Shown: positions 21,692 to 31,440 of the stretch, in pieces | How positions within the stretch are numbered: position 1 is the first letter of the stretch | Layout: each line of letters begins with the position of its first letter | Source of the DNA: Ideonella sp. A 288 | GTDB taxonomy: Bacteria; Pseudomonadota; Gammaproteobacteria; Burkholderiales; Burkholderiaceae_C | NCBI RefSeq assembly: GCF_002198735.1 | Contig: NZ_MWLO01000105.1 | Location: forward strand, 1-57,490 | Direction: 5' to 3' | Length of the DNA: 57,490 nucleotides | Translations under genes and position numbers: made by a program | The notes under the pieces: generated by a model | Told to the model about the DNA's origin: nothing | Database searches by the model: none | The model's input: only the letters and a program-made list of their open reading frames with translations

Positions 21692-23893
21692 ATGACCGCC
21701 GCAGCCCTGCCCGACGAGCGCACGCTGCAGGCGCTCGAGCAAAAGTTCGACCCCGAGATGCGCTTCCGGCCGCTGGTGCGGCCGGCCAGCACCCTGGTGG
21801 GCGCGTTGCTGATCCTGCTGTCGGCGTTTCATTACTACACGGCGGGGTTCGGGCTGCTGCAGGAGGTCACGCACCGTGGCGTGCACCTGGCCTTCGTGCT
21901 GGGCCTGATTTTCCTGGTCTTTCCGCACCGCCAGGCGCTGCTCGAGCGCGCGGCGGTGCACCGCTGGCACTCGCCGGGCGGCGTGCCTTGGTTCGATTGG
22001 CTGCTGGCCGTGGCCATCGCCGCCGCGGTGCTGTACATCCCCTGGATCTTCGAGGACCTGGCATTCCGCGTGGGCAACCCCGGCCTGGTGGATGTCGCGA
22101 TGGGCTCGATCCTGATCGTCGCCCTCCTCGAGGCCACGCGACGCAGCATGGGGTGGCCGCTGCCCATCATTGCCATCCTTTTCATGGGTTATGCATTGGC
22201 CGGGCCGGTGTTCCCGGGGCTGCTCCAGCACGCGGGTGCCAGTTGGAGCCAACTGGTCAACCACCAGTACCTCACCAGCCAGGGCATCTACGGCGTGGCC
22301 GTGGGCGTGGTGGCCACCTACGTCTTCCACTTCGTGCTGTTCGGCGTGCTGGCCACCCGCATCGGGCTGGGGCAGTTGTTCCTCGACGTGGCCTCCAGCG
22401 TGGCCGGTCGCTATGCGGGCGGGCCGGCCAAGGTCAGCGTGTTCGGCTCGGCGATGTTCGGCATGCTGTCGGGTTCGTCGGTGGCCAATGCCGTGACGGT
22501 GGGCTCGCTCACCATCCCCGCGATGATCCGGGTGGGCTACCGGCGCGAGTTCGCCGGGGCCGTGGAGGCGGCCTCGTCAACCGGCGGGCAGATCACGCCG
22601 CCGGTGCTGGGCGCGGCGGCCTTCCTGATGATCGAGTTCCTGGCCGTGCCCTACAAGACCATCATCGCCGCGGCCGCCATCCCGGCCTTCATGCACTTCT
22701 TCGGTGTCTTCATGCAGGTGCATTTCGAGGCGCGGCGCTTCGGCCTGCGCGGCCTCACCGACGAGGAGATGCCGCGGCTGCGCGAATCGTTCCGCGACCG
22801 CTGGCCGACGCTGATCCCGCTCGTCCTGCTGGTCAGCGTGCTGGTCAACGGGCGCACGCCCTACATGGCGGCGTTTGCCGGCATCTCGTCCTGCGCCATC
22901 GTCGGCCTGGTCACGTCGGCCCGCGGCAACCGCCCCGTGCAGTGGGTGCTTCTGGCCGTGTTGCATGCCGTGCTGCTGGCGCTGGTGTACGGCGGCATCG
23001 AGAACGACAGCGTGCGCATCGGCCTGTTCGTGGCGGCGGTGGTGGCCACGCCGCTGTTGTTGCGCGGGTTGCGCATCGAGGGCCGCATCGCGCCGGGGGC
23101 CATGGTCGAGGCCTTCGAGACCGGGGCCAAGTACGCGCTGGCCGTCGGTGCCGCAGCGGCGACGGTCGGCCTGGTGATCGGCGTGGTCACGCTCACCGGT
23201 GTGGGCTTCAAGCTCAGCAGCATCATCACCGGCGCGGCGCAGGCCGTGGCCGGCGGCGTGGCCGACTGGCTGCCAGCATGGCTGATGTCGCAGCAGTCGC
23301 TCGCGCTCACGGTGGCGCTGGTGATGACCGGCCTGGTGTGCATCCTGCTGGGTTGCGGCATCCCCACCACCGCCAACTACATCATCATGGTCACGGTGGC
23401 CGCGCCCACACTGGTGCTGATGGGCGTGGAGCCGCTGGTGGCGCACTTCTTCGTCTTCTATTACGGTGTGCTGGCCGACATCACGCCGCCAGTGGCGCTG
23501 GCCGCCTATGCGGCCGCGGGCATGGCCGGCAGTGATCCGTTCAAGACCGGCAACATGGCCTTCCGCCTGGGCCTGGCCAAGGCGCTGGTGCCCTTCGTGT
23601 TCGTGTTCTCGCCGTCGCTGCTGCTGGTGGCCAAGGGCTTCACGCTGTATGACTTCGTGGTCACCTTCACCGGCTGCATCATCGGCATCACTTTCCTGGC
23701 GGCGGCGCTGTCGAAGTTCATGCTGGTCGAGATGCGCCGCTGGGAGCAGGCCGTGGCTGGCTTGGGTGCCGTGCTGATGGTGGCGCCGGGCCTGGTCAGC
23801 GGCCTGATCGGTCTGGCGGTGGTGTCGCCGGTGGTGCTGGCGCAGCTGGCACGGCGGCGTGTGCTGTCAGCCTCGCAGCCGGCCCAGGTCTAG
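21692..23893 (+). CDS. TRAP transporter fused permease (TAXI type)
   Basis: A 733-residue integral membrane protein combining the small (DctQ-like) and large (DctM-like) TRAP permease parts, as is normal for TAXI systems. Many hydrophobic helices are visible, with conserved stretches GSAMFGMLSGSSVANAVTVG, EAASSTGGQITPPVLGAAAFLM and GCGIPTTANYIIMV. It uses an ion gradient to move the ligand caught by the upstream receptor. Its last 27 bases overlap the 3' end of the convergent dadA-like gene. Confidence 0.92.
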   Translation: MTAAALPDERTLQALEQKFDPEMRFRPLVRPASTLVGALLILLSAFHYYTAGFGLLQEVTHRGVHLAFVLGLIFLVFPHRQALLERAAVHRWHSPGGVPWFDWLLAVAIAAAVLYIPWIFEDLAFRVGNPGLVDVAMGSILIVALLEATRRSMGWPLPIIAILFMGYALAGPVFPGLLQHAGASWSQLVNHQYLTSQGIYGVAVGVVATYVFHFVLFGVLATRIGLGQLFLDVASSVAGRYAGGPAKVSVFGSAMFGMLSGSSVANAVTVGSLTIPAMIRVGYRREFAGAVEAASSTGGQITPPVLGAAAFLMIEFLAVPYKTIIAAAAIPAFMHFFGVFMQVHFEARRFGLRGLTDEEMPRLRESFRDRWPTLIPLVLLVSVLVNGRTPYMAAFAGISSCAIVGLVTSARGNRPVQWVLLAVLHAVLLALVYGGIENDSVRIGLFVAAVVATPLLLRGLRIEGRIAPGAMVEAFETGAKYALAVGAAAATVGLVIGVVTLTGVGFKLSSIITGAAQAVAGGVADWLPAWLMSQQSLALTVALVMTGLVCILLGCGIPTTANYIIMVTVAAPTLVLMGVEPLVAHFFVFYYGVLADITPPVALAAYAAAGMAGSDPFKTGNMAFRLGLAKALVPFVFVFSPSLLLVAKGFTLYDFVVTFTGCIIGITFLAAALSKFMLVEMRRWEQAVAGLGAVLMVAPGLVSGLIGLAVVSPVVLAQLARRRVLSASQPAQV

Positions 23894-25156
23894 GCCCTCG
23901 ACGTCGATGGCCGGCGCCTTGCCGGCCACCAGGTCGGCCAGCACGCGGGCCGAGCCGCAGCCCAGGGCCCAGCCGCTGGAGCCATGGCCGAGGTTGAGCC
24001 ACACGCCCGGGGCGCCGCTGGCGCCCAGCACCGGTGGCCCGTCGGGCAGCATCGGCCGCGCGCCCTTCCATTGCTGCACCTGGGCCATCTGGGCGCATCC
24101 TGGGTACCAGTCGTCCAGCACCTTGTAGAGGGTGGCCAGGGCGGATTCGCTGGTGCGGTCGAGCCGCCCGCCGAGTTCGGCCCCGCCGGCCACGCGCACC
24201 CGCGCGCCGAGCCGGCTGATCGCCACCTTGTAGGCCTCGTCCATCACGCCGGATCTCGGGCCGATGTCGGGGTAGCCCTCGACGATGCGCAGCGGTGCGG
24301 TGATCGAGCAGCCGTGCACGGCCGCCAGCGGCAGCCGCAGGCCCAAGGGCGAAAGCAGCGGGGCCGCGCCCATGGCGGCACAGACGATCACCGCGTCGAA
24401 TTCGTCGGTGCGCGCGGGCTCGGCGGTGTCGCCCGTCGCCTGCAGCGCCCGGTGCACGACCTGCGGCCGCGGGCCGGGCACGATGCGCTGCACGTCGCGC
24501 TGGAACTGGAACGCGGCCGACAGCCGCTGCGCCTCGCCGCGCAGCAGGTGCGCGAACTGACGGCAGTTGCCGACTTCGTCGTCGGGCAGGTGCACTGCGG
24601 CATGCAAGGGGCTGTCGGCGCCCAGTCCGGGTTCGATGGCACGTGCCTTGGCCGCGTCGATCAGGTGGAAGTTCACGCCCAGCTCGGCGAGCATGCGGAT
24701 GCTGCCGCGGGCCAGCTTCAGGTCCTTGGGCGACCGCAGCAGCACCATGTAGCCCTGGGCCTGCTCGTAGTCGAGCCGCAGGTCGTGCGCCAGCGCGCGC
24801 AGGCGGGCCTGACTGTAGCGGGCCAGGCGGTGCATGCGGCCGCGGTTGGCCTGGAAGCGCGCCGCGCTGCAGGCCCGCCACCAGCGCCACATCCAGCGCC
24901 AATGGCTCGGCCCCAAGGGCTGCGACAGGCGCACCGGCGCGTGGGTGGACAGCAGGTGCATCAGCACCTTGGTCGGCATGCCCGGCGCGGCCCAGGGAGT
25001 GACATAGCCCGGCGCGACGATGCCGGCATTGGCGAAGCTGGTCTCCTCGGCGACGCTGCTGCGCCGCTCGAACACGGTGACCTGGTGGCCATCGACCGCC
25101 AGTTCATAAGCAGTCGTGACGCCGACGATGCCGGCGCCGATCACGGCAATCCGCAT
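23867..25156 (-). CDS. dadA: D-amino-acid dehydrogenase (DadA-like FAD oxidoreductase)
   Basis: A 429-residue FAD-dependent enzyme that would oxidise D-amino acids to 2-oxo acids and pass electrons to the respiratory chain. It has the dinucleotide-binding motif GAGIVG (7-12), the DadA-specific TSFANAGIVAPGYVTPWAAPG region and the C-terminal flavin segment WLNLGHGSSGWALGCGSARVLADL. Wording matches E. coli DadA closely along the whole length. GAGG lies nine bases before the ATG. It shares strand with the amidase, 80 bases upstream, and its 3' end overlaps the TRAP permease gene. Confidence 0.85.
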   Translation of the reverse strand: MRIAVIGAGIVGVTTAYELAVDGHQVTVFERRSSVAEETSFANAGIVAPGYVTPWAAPGMPTKVLMHLLSTHAPVRLSQPLGPSHWRWMWRWWRACSAARFQANRGRMHRLARYSQARLRALAHDLRLDYEQAQGYMVLLRSPKDLKLARGSIRMLAELGVNFHLIDAAKARAIEPGLGADSPLHAAVHLPDDEVGNCRQFAHLLRGEAQRLSAAFQFQRDVQRIVPGPRPQVVHRALQATGDTAEPARTDEFDAVIVCAAMGAAPLLSPLGLRLPLAAVHGCSITAPLRIVEGYPDIGPRSGVMDEAYKVAISRLGARVRVAGGAELGGRLDRTSESALATLYKVLDDWYPGCAQMAQVQQWKGARPMLPDGPPVLGASGAPGVWLNLGHGSSGWALGCGSARVLADLVAGKAPAIDVEGLDLGRLRG

Positions 25157-25170
25157 GTCAGCCTCGCTCG

Positions 25171-25226
25171 GCCGCCCGAAGGGGCTGACGCGCCCCTCGG
25201 GGGCTGCGAACGCAGTGAGCTTGGGG
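25171..25226. repeat. REP-like dispersed repeat element
   Basis: Between the amidase and dadA-like genes lies a 56-base palindromic element: CCCGA-A-GGGGC (25175-25185) pairs with GCCCCTCGGG (25192-25201), followed by the palindrome CTGCGAACGCAG and GTGAGCTTGGGG. I recognise this wording from intergenic repeats scattered in Comamonadaceae and Rubrivivax/Leptothrix-type genomes. No second copy was noticed in this window. Confidence 0.6.
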
Positions 25227-25236
25227 TCGATTCATG

Positions 25237-26577
25237 TCAGCTGACCCCGGCGAGTGCCGTTTCGATGGCCAGCGACGCGGACAGCACGGCGTCGTCGCTC
25301 ATCGCCGGGCCCCAGACCATCAGGCCAACGGGCAGGCCACCATCGATCGGGCAGGGCAGCGAGAGCGCGCAGCCGTCCAGCATGTTCACCGCCGACGGGT
25401 TGCGCAACAGCAGCCCATTGGTGGCGAAGAAGCGCTCGTCGCTGGCCAGCAGCGGGGCGATCGCCGGCGCCACCATGGGCAGCGTGGGCGACAGCAGGGC
25501 GTCGAAGCCCTCGACCGCGCGCTCGATGCGGGCGATCCAGTCGGCGCGGGCACGGTGCAGGTCGAGGTAGTCGGCGGCGGACATGGCCGCGCCACGGCGG
25601 ATGCGCAGCGCCACGCGCGGGTCGTACAGCGCCTCGCGCTCGCCGAGGCGCCGGCGATGCCAGGCCCAGCTTTCCGGCGCGGCGAAGCCGCCTTGCGCCA
25701 TCAGCGAGGACAACTCGGCGAGTGGGGGCAGGTCGATGTCGACAACGTGGGCACCGGCCCGGGCGATGGCGTCGATCGCGCGGTCGATGGCGCCCGCCAC
25801 CGCCGGTTCCAGGCCATCGAGCATCAACGTGCGCGGCATGGCAAACCGAAACGCGGCCAGCGGCTTGGGCGACAGCCTGGGTGCGCGTCCGGACAACACG
25901 CCATGCAGCAGCACCGCGTCGCCGACGCTGCGCGTGATCGCGCAGGCCGTGTCCAGCGTGGTGGACAGCGGGATCGAGCCGTCCAGGGGCGTCAGCCGCT
26001 GGGTGTTCTTGAAGCCGACCAGGCCCTGCAGCGCGGCCGGGATGCGGATCGAACCGCCCGTGTCCGACCCCAGCGCGGCGAAGGCCACGCCCAGCGCCAC
26101 CGACACGGCGCCGCCGGAGGTGGAGCCGCCAGGGATCAGCGCCTCGCCGGGGGGCGACGCCGGGTTCACAGGCGTGCCATGGTGCGGGTTGATGCCGACA
26201 CCGGAAAAGGCGAATTCGCTCAGGTTGGAGTGGCCCAGCAGCACCGCGCCGGCCTGCCGCAGGCGGGCCACCACCGGGCAGTCGGCCGCGGCGGGCGCGG
26301 CGTCGTCCATGGCGCGCGAGGCGCCGGTGGTGGGATGGCCCGCGACATCGAACAGGTCCTTCACCGTCACCGGCATGCCGGCCAGGGGCGGCATCGGCAC
26401 GCCGGCAGACCTCGCCAGGTCGATGGCCGACGCGGTGGCATGGGACTGCCGGTCGAAGCGGCGGACGAAGACGTGGGTGGCGGCCGGGCCGTCGGCCCGG
26501 GACAGGGCGAGGCGGGTGGCATCGGCGGCGGTGACGGCGCCTGATGCTAGAATCTTTGGGTTTATCTGGATGTCCAT
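25237..26577 (-). CDS. Amidase-signature family hydrolase
   Basis: A 446-residue amidase-signature enzyme. The Ser-cisSer-Lys triad is K73 (PVTVKDLFD), S152 (IPGGSTSGG) and S176 ([11 protein letters not shown]); the spacings of 79 and 24 match the family. It should hydrolyse an amide, but the substrate is not readable and it is not the GatA subunit (no gatB/gatC nearby). The start ATG is read from 26575-26577; starts further upstream at 26634 or 26637 are possible and none has a clear ribosome-binding site. The rpsB promoter lies inside its 5' coding end. Confidence 0.87.
   Translation of the reverse strand: MDIQINPKILASGAVTAADATRLALSRADGPAATHVFVRRFDRQSHATASAIDLARSAGVPMPPLAGMPVTVKDLFDVAGHPTTGASRAMDDAAPAAADCPVVARLRQAGAVLLGHSNLSEFAFSGVGINPHHGTPVNPASPPGEALIPGGSTSGGAVSVALGVAFAALGSDTGGSIRIPAALQGLVGFKNTQRLTPLDGSIPLSTTLDTACAITRSVGDAVLLHGVLSGRAPRLSPKPLAAFRFAMPRTLMLDGLEPAVAGAIDRAIDAIARAGAHVVDIDLPPLAELSSLMAQGGFAAPESWAWHRRRLGEREALYDPRVALRIRRGAAMSAADYLDLHRARADWIARIERAVEGFDALLSPTLPMVAPAIAPLLASDERFFATNGLLLRNPSAVNMLDGCALSLPCPIDGGLPVGLMVWGPAMSDDAVLSASLAIETALAGVS
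26545..26553 (+). promoter_or_regulatory. Extended -10 promoter of rpsB
   Basis: TGCTAGAAT contains a TGn extension followed by TAGAAT (26548-26553). It would start transcription near 26560 and leave a leader of about 150 bases before rpsB. It lies within the first codons of the divergent amidase gene. Confidence 0.55.
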
Positions 26578-26711
26578 GCGTTCAAAGCTGTTCACTGCGC
26601 GGGACGACAGATCAACCACTCGCGAACCGGCCATCAAGAGGTGTCGTCGGGGGGCTTGCAGCCTCCACGCGATTCGCGCCGGATTCTAGATCCAACCTTC
26701 GGAGCAACTCC
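26560..26711 (+). promoter_or_regulatory. rpsB 5' leader, possible S2 autoregulatory RNA
   Basis: The leader of about 150 bases contains a hairpin with stem 26650-26656 / 26660-26666 (GGGGGCT / AGCCTCC, one G-U pair, loop TGC), followed by GGAGC (26701-26705) before the ATG. rpsB leaders in proteobacteria are known to fold for S2 feedback control; that this one does is inferred from length and position only. Confidence 0.35.
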
Positions 26712-27455
26712 ATGTCAGTCACCATGCGTGAAATGCTGGAAGCGGGCGTCCATTTCGGACACCAGACCCGCTTCTGGAACCCCAAGATGGCCCCCTTCAT
26801 CTACGGCCATCGCAACAAGATCCACATCATCAACCTCGAGAAGACGCTGCCCAAGTTCGAGGAGGCGATGAAGTTCGTGCGCAACCTCGCATCCAAGCGC
26901 GGCACGATCCTGATGGTGGGCACCAAGCGCCAGGCGCGCGACGTCATCGCGATGGAAGCGGCACGCTCCGGCCAGCCCTTCGTCGACCAGCGCTGGCTCG
27001 GCGGCATGCTGACCAACTTCAAGACCGTCAAGGGGTCGCTGAAGAAGCTCAAGGACATGCAGGCCACCAAGGAAGCCGGCATGGACACGCTGTCCAAGAA
27101 GGAAGCGCTGATGTTCGAGCGCGAGCTGACCAAGCTCGAGAAGGACATCGGCGGCATCCAGGACCTGAGCGCGCTGCCGGACGCCATGTTCGTCATCGAC
27201 GTCGGCTACCACAAGATCGCGGTCGCCGAAGCCAAGAAGCTGGGCATCCCGGTGATCGGCATCGTCGACACCAACCACTCGCCCGAGGGGATCGACTACA
27301 TCATCCCGGGCAACGACGACTCGGCCAAGGCGGTGGCGCTGTATGCGCGTGCCGTGGCCGACGCGGTGCTCGAAGGCAAGTCGAACGCCGTCAACGAGGT
27401 GGTGCAGGCTGCTGCAGGCACCGATGAATTCGTGGAAGTCAGCGAAGGCGCCTGA
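26712..27455 (+). CDS. rpsB: 30S ribosomal protein S2
   Basis: S2 is a late-assembling small-subunit protein. The 247-residue product starts [26 protein letters not shown], the universal S2 N-terminus, and has [17 protein letters not shown] and the coiled-coil hairpin region (about 105-155) rich in lysine. GGAG at 26701-26704 marks ATG 26712. It is followed by an attenuator-like terminator and tsf. Confidence 0.98.
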   Translation: MSVTMREMLEAGVHFGHQTRFWNPKMAPFIYGHRNKIHIINLEKTLPKFEEAMKFVRNLASKRGTILMVGTKRQARDVIAMEAARSGQPFVDQRWLGGMLTNFKTVKGSLKKLKDMQATKEAGMDTLSKKEALMFERELTKLEKDIGGIQDLSALPDAMFVIDVGYHKIAVAEAKKLGIPVIGIVDTNHSPEGIDYIIPGNDDSAKAVALYARAVADAVLEGKSNAVNEVVQAAAGTDEFVEVSEGA

Positions 27456-27478
27456 CGCCTGGCCGACCCCTGGAACGA

Positions 27479-27500
27479 GGGGCTGATTCAGCCCCTTTTT
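27479..27500 (+). terminator. Attenuator-like terminator between rpsB and tsf
   Basis: GGGGCTG (27479-27485), loop ATT, CAGCCCC (27489-27495) and then TTTTT (27496-27500). A terminator at this site reduces tsf readthrough in other proteobacteria; here it ends only 24 bases before the tsf ATG. Confidence 0.85.
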
Positions 27501-27524
27501 CGCAAACGTCCGGAGATTTTTGAG

Positions 27525-28433
27525 ATGGCAGCAATCACTGCAAGCATGGTCGGCGAACTTCGCGCCAAGACCGATGCCCCGATGATGGAATGCAAGAAGG
27601 CCCTGACCGAGGCCGACGGCGACATGGCGCGCGCCGAAGAGATCCTTCGCGTCAAGCTGGGCAACAAGGCCGGCAAGGCCGCGTCGCGCGTGACGGCCGA
27701 AGGCGTGATCGCCATCGCCAGCAACGGCAGCACCGGCGCGATCGTCGAGGTCAACTGCGAGACCGACTTCGTCTCCAAGAACGAGTCCTTCCTCGCCTTC
27801 ACCAAGGCCTGCGCCGACCTGGTGGCCAGCAGCAACCCGGCCGACGTGGCCGCGCTGTCGGCCCTGCCCCTGGCGCAGGACGGCTTCGGCCCCACGGTCG
27901 AGGACGTGCGCAAGGGCCTGATCGGCAAGATCGGCGAGAACATGTCGATCCGCCGCTTCAAGCGTTTCGCCGGTAACGCCAAGCTGGCCACCTACCTGCA
28001 CGGCACCGGCATCGGCGTGGTCGTCGAGTTCGACGGCAGCGACGTGGCCGCCAAGGACGTGGCCATGCAGATCGCCGCGTCCACCAAGGGCACGCGCGTC
28101 CTGGCCATCGACGTCAAGGGCGTGCCGGCCGACCTGATCGAGAACGAGCGCAAGATCGCCGCCGAGAAGGCCGCCGAGAGCGGCAAGCCGGCCGAGATCG
28201 TGACCAAGATGGTCGAAGGCGCGGTGCAGAAGTACCTCAAGGAAGTCAGCCTTCTCAACCAGGTCTTCGTCAAGGCCGCCGATGGCAAGCAGACCGTCGA
28301 GCAGATGCTCAAGGCCGCCAGTACCGCGGTGACGGGCTTCACGCTCTACGTGGTCGGCGAAGGCATCGAGAAGAAGGTCGACGACTTCGCGGCCGAAGTG
28401 GCCGCGCAGGTGGCGGCTGCCAAGGGCCAGTGA
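27525..28433 (+). CDS. tsf: Elongation factor Ts
   Basis: EF-Ts recycles EF-Tu-GDP. The 302-residue product starts [27 protein letters not shown] and has the EF-Tu-contacting TDFV motif ([14 protein letters not shown]) and the coiled-coil region. The start is the ATG after GGAGATTTTTGAG. Length and sequence match the family. A weak hairpin follows its stop. Confidence 0.98.
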   Translation: MAAITASMVGELRAKTDAPMMECKKALTEADGDMARAEEILRVKLGNKAGKAASRVTAEGVIAIASNGSTGAIVEVNCETDFVSKNESFLAFTKACADLVASSNPADVAALSALPLAQDGFGPTVEDVRKGLIGKIGENMSIRRFKRFAGNAKLATYLHGTGIGVVVEFDGSDVAAKDVAMQIAASTKGTRVLAIDVKGVPADLIENERKIAAEKAAESGKPAEIVTKMVEGAVQKYLKEVSLLNQVFVKAADGKQTVEQMLKAASTAVTGFTLYVVGEGIEKKVDDFAAEVAAQVAAAKGQ

Positions 28434-28438
28434 CACGG

Positions 28439-28456
28439 AGCGGGCTCACGCCCGCT
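28439..28456 (+). terminator. Hairpin after tsf (weak terminator or processing site)
   Basis: AGCGGGC (28439-28445) / GCCCGCT (28450-28456) with a TCAC loop begins 5 bases after the tsf stop. There is no run of T's, so efficient intrinsic termination is doubtful. Confidence 0.4.
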
Positions 28457-28533
28457 TCATCACGGGCGCCTCGGCGTCCCTCGAGCCCACTTAAACTCGT
28501 CACCTTGCCCACCCTCCCGAGGAGCCCCACTGC

Positions 28534-29244
28534 ATGCCGGCCTACAAGCGCATTCTTCTGAAGCTCTCCGGTGAAGCCTTGATGGGCGACGATGCCTATG
28601 GCATCAACCGGGCCACGATCGTGCGCATGGTGCGCGAAGTGCAGGAGGTCACGGCGCTGGGTTGCGAGGTGGCCGTGGTCATCGGCGGGGGCAACATCTT
28701 CCGTGGCGTGGCCGGCGGCTCGGTCGGGATGGACCGGGCCACGGCCGACTACATGGGCATGCTGGCCACCGTGATGAACTCGCTGGCGCTGGCCGACACC
28801 ATGCGGCAGGAAGGCATGACCGCCCGCGTGATGTCGGCCATCAGCATCGAGCAGGTGGTCGAGCCCTACGTGCGGCCCAAGGCCTTGCAGTACCTGGAAG
28901 AAGGCAAGGTGGTGGTCTTCGCGGCCGGCACCGGCAACCCGTTTTTCACCACCGACACGGCCGCCGCGCTGCGTGGCGCCGAGATCGGTGCAGAGGTGGT
29001 GCTGAAAGCCACCAAGGTCGACGGTGTCTACACCGCCGACCCCAAGAAGGATCCGACGGCCACGCGCTATTCCACCGTGAGCTTCGACGAAGCCATCGCC
29101 CGCAACCTGCAGGTGATGGACGCGACCGCCTTTGCGCTGTGTCGCGACCAGAAACTGCCGATCAAGGTGTTCTCGATCGTCAAGCCGGGCGCCCTCAAGC
29201 GCGTGGTGCTCGGTGAGGACGAAGGCACGCTCGTCCATGTCTGA
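28534..29244 (+). CDS. pyrH: Uridylate kinase
   Basis: PyrH phosphorylates UMP to UDP and is a hexameric enzyme of the amino-acid-kinase fold. The 236-residue product has [11 protein letters not shown], the glycine-rich [10 protein letters not shown], the UMP-binding [18 protein letters not shown] and the ATP-binding [24 protein letters not shown] lies before the ATG at 28534. frr starts 15 bases after its stop. Confidence 0.97.
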   Translation: MPAYKRILLKLSGEALMGDDAYGINRATIVRMVREVQEVTALGCEVAVVIGGGNIFRGVAGGSVGMDRATADYMGMLATVMNSLALADTMRQEGMTARVMSAISIEQVVEPYVRPKALQYLEEGKVVVFAAGTGNPFFTTDTAAALRGAEIGAEVVLKATKVDGVYTADPKKDPTATRYSTVSFDEAIARNLQVMDATAFALCRDQKLPIKVFSIVKPGALKRVVLGEDEGTLVHV

Positions 29245-29259
29245 GGAACTGATGCCATC

Positions 29260-29820
29260 ATGACCATTGCCGACATCAAGAAAACCGCCGAAACCAAGAT
29301 GGCCAAGTCCGTCGAGGCCTTCAAGGGCGAGTTGCAGAAGATCCGCACCGGCCGGGCCCATCCGGGCCTGCTCGATCAGGTGCACGTGGACTATTACGGC
29401 TCCATGGTGCCGATCAGCCAGGTTGCCAATGTGACCCTGCTCGACGCGCGCACCATCAGCGTCCAGCCCTGGGAAAAGGGCATGGCCCAGAAGATCGAGA
29501 AGGCCATCCGCGAAAGCGACCTCGGTCTCAATCCGGCGTCGCAGGGTGATCTCTTGCGCGTGCCCATGCCTGCGCTGACCGAAGAGCGCCGCCGCGATCT
29601 GACCAAGGTGGTGCGCCACGCCGGCGAGGAATGCAAGATCGCCGTGCGCAATCTGCGTCGCGACGCCATCGAGCACCTGAAGAAGTTGCTCAAGGACAAG
29701 CTGGTCGCCGAGGACGAGGAGCGCCGCGCGCAAGACGACGTGCAGAAGCTCACCGACCGCACCGTTGCCGAGGTCGACAAACTCGTGCACGCCAAGGAAG
29801 CCGAGATCCTGGCGGTTTGA
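29260..29820 (+). CDS. frr: Ribosome recycling factor
   Basis: RRF splits post-termination ribosomes with EF-G. The 186-residue product has the three-helix bundle with [22 protein letters not shown] and the tip/hinge sequence [16 protein letters not shown]. Length is standard. It lies between pyrH and uppS in the classic rpsB-tsf-pyrH-frr-uppS order. Confidence 0.98.
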   Translation: MTIADIKKTAETKMAKSVEAFKGELQKIRTGRAHPGLLDQVHVDYYGSMVPISQVANVTLLDARTISVQPWEKGMAQKIEKAIRESDLGLNPASQGDLLRVPMPALTEERRRDLTKVVRHAGEECKIAVRNLRRDAIEHLKKLLKDKLVAEDEERRAQDDVQKLTDRTVAEVDKLVHAKEAEILAV

Positions 29821-29858
29821 GCCCCTGCGGCTCGAACGGCACTGGTCGACTTCCCTCG

Positions 29859-30575
29859 ATGCAATCGCCCGACACCGTGCCACGCCATGTCGCCATCGTG
29901 ATGGACGGCAACGGGCGTTGGGCTAAGAAGCGCTACCTGCCCCGGTTCTTCGGCCACAAGGCCGGCGTCGACACGCTGGTGCGCGTGATCGACAGTTGCC
30001 GCAGCCGTGGCATCCGCTACCTCACGGTGTACGCGTTCTCGTCCGAGAACTGGCGGCGTCCCGAGGACGAGGTGTCCGGCCTGATGGGCCTGGTGATCGT
30101 CGCGGTCACCAAGTACCTGGCGAAGTTGGCCGGTGACGGGGTGCGCATCGTCATCATCGGTGACCGCGAGTCGGTGTCCGATCGCCTGCGCAAGGCCTGG
30201 GACGAGGCCGAGGCGCTGACCCGCGACAACACGGGCCTCACGCTGTCGGTGGCCTTCAACTACGGTGGACGCTGGGACATCGTCCAGGCCTGCCGGCGCG
30301 CTGTGGCCGCGGGCCTGCGCGAAGACCAGATCGACGAGCAGTCGCTGAGCCGCTTCATGGCCACCGCCCACGCACCCGATCCCGACCTGCTGATCCGCAC
30401 CGGCGGCGAAATGCGCATCAGCAATTTCCTGCTTTGGCAGATGGCCTACACCGAGATGGTGTTCTCCGACTGCCTGTGGCCCGACTTCGGCGAGGCCGAA
30501 CTCGATCAGGCCCTGGCCTCGTTCGCCGGCCGCGAGCGCCGCTTCGGCGACGTCGGCGCGATGGCCGCGCGCTGA
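29859..30575 (+). CDS. uppS: Isoprenyl transferase (undecaprenyl diphosphate synthase)
   Basis: UppS extends farnesyl diphosphate with isopentenyl units to the C55 lipid carrier for cell-wall and O-antigen synthesis. The 238-residue product shows [16 protein letters not shown] with the catalytic D16, FSSENWRRP and the [15 protein letters not shown] substrate-binding motif. The start ATG 29859 gives [17 protein letters not shown]; the open frame continues upstream inside frr but is a shadow there. cdsA starts 11 bases downstream. Confidence 0.95.
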   Translation: MQSPDTVPRHVAIVMDGNGRWAKKRYLPRFFGHKAGVDTLVRVIDSCRSRGIRYLTVYAFSSENWRRPEDEVSGLMGLVIVAVTKYLAKLAGDGVRIVIIGDRESVSDRLRKAWDEAEALTRDNTGLTLSVAFNYGGRWDIVQACRRAVAAGLREDQIDEQSLSRFMATAHAPDPDLLIRTGGEMRISNFLLWQMAYTEMVFSDCLWPDFGEAELDQALASFAGRERRFGDVGAMAAR

Positions 30576-30586
30576 CAGGCATCGAC

Positions 30587-31426
30587 ATGCTCCTGCCGCG
30601 AATCCTCACCGCGCTGGCACTGCTGGCGGTGCTATTGCCGGCCCTGGCGGCCGACAGCCCGTTGCCGTTCCAATGGCTGACGCTCGTGCTGATCGGCGCG
30701 GCCGGATGGGAATGGGCCCGTCTGAACCACCCGACGGGTGGGGCGGTTGCGGTGGCCGTCGGCATCGGCCTGGCGCTCGGTTGCTGGGCGGTGTTGGGCC
30801 TTCTGACGAACCCTGCCTCGCTCGCGCCGCTGTGGTGGCTGGCGACGCTGGCCTGGGTGGTCGGTGCCGGCGCGGCCTTGCGCGGCGGACCGTCGCGCTG
30901 GCCGACGCTGCCGTGGGGCGTCCGCTGGGTGCTGGGCGTGCTGCTGCTGGGCACCGCGTGGCTGGCCATGGTGGGCGCGCATGCCAAGGGCGTGAACTTC
31001 CTGCTGTCGGCGATGTGCGTGGTCTGGATGGCCGACATCGCCGCCTACTTCGGTGGCCGCGCCTTCGGCAAGCGCAAGCTGGCCCCGACCATCAGCCCCG
31101 GCAAGAGCTGGGCCGGGGTCTACAGCGGCGCCATCGGGGTGGGGCTGCTGGCGGTGGCCTGGCTGATCGCGGATGTGCGCCTGGGCGCGGCCAACCCCAG
31201 CCTGTTCACCGTGCTGTGGCACCGCCTGGGTCCGGTGGGTTTCGCGCTGTCGCTGGTCGGCTTGACGGCATTGAGCGTGGTCGGCGATCTGTTCGAGTCG
31301 CTGGTCAAGCGCGCCGCCGGCGCCAAGGACTCGAGCCGCCTGCTGCCCGGGCATGGTGGCGTGCTCGACCGCGTCGATGCGTTGCTGCCGGTGCTGCCCG
31401 CTGCGATGGCGCTGGCCAGCCTGTGA
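30587..31426 (+). CDS. cdsA: Phosphatidate cytidylyltransferase
   Basis: CdsA makes CDP-diacylglycerol for phospholipid synthesis in the inner membrane. The 279-residue product has about eight hydrophobic segments and a full CDP-diglyceride synthase signature near its end ([20 protein letters not shown] followed by GVLDRVD), with the catalytic K-D and D-R-x-D residues. The ATG at 30587 gives the usual short N-terminus before the first helix. dxr follows after 14 bases. Confidence 0.95.
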   Translation: MLLPRILTALALLAVLLPALAADSPLPFQWLTLVLIGAAGWEWARLNHPTGGAVAVAVGIGLALGCWAVLGLLTNPASLAPLWWLATLAWVVGAGAALRGGPSRWPTLPWGVRWVLGVLLLGTAWLAMVGAHAKGVNFLLSAMCVVWMADIAAYFGGRAFGKRKLAPTISPGKSWAGVYSGAIGVGLLAVAWLIADVRLGAANPSLFTVLWHRLGPVGFALSLVGLTALSVVGDLFESLVKRAAGAKDSSRLLPGHGGVLDRVDALLPVLPAAMALASL

Positions 31427-31440
31427 TCCGGGGCCACTCC

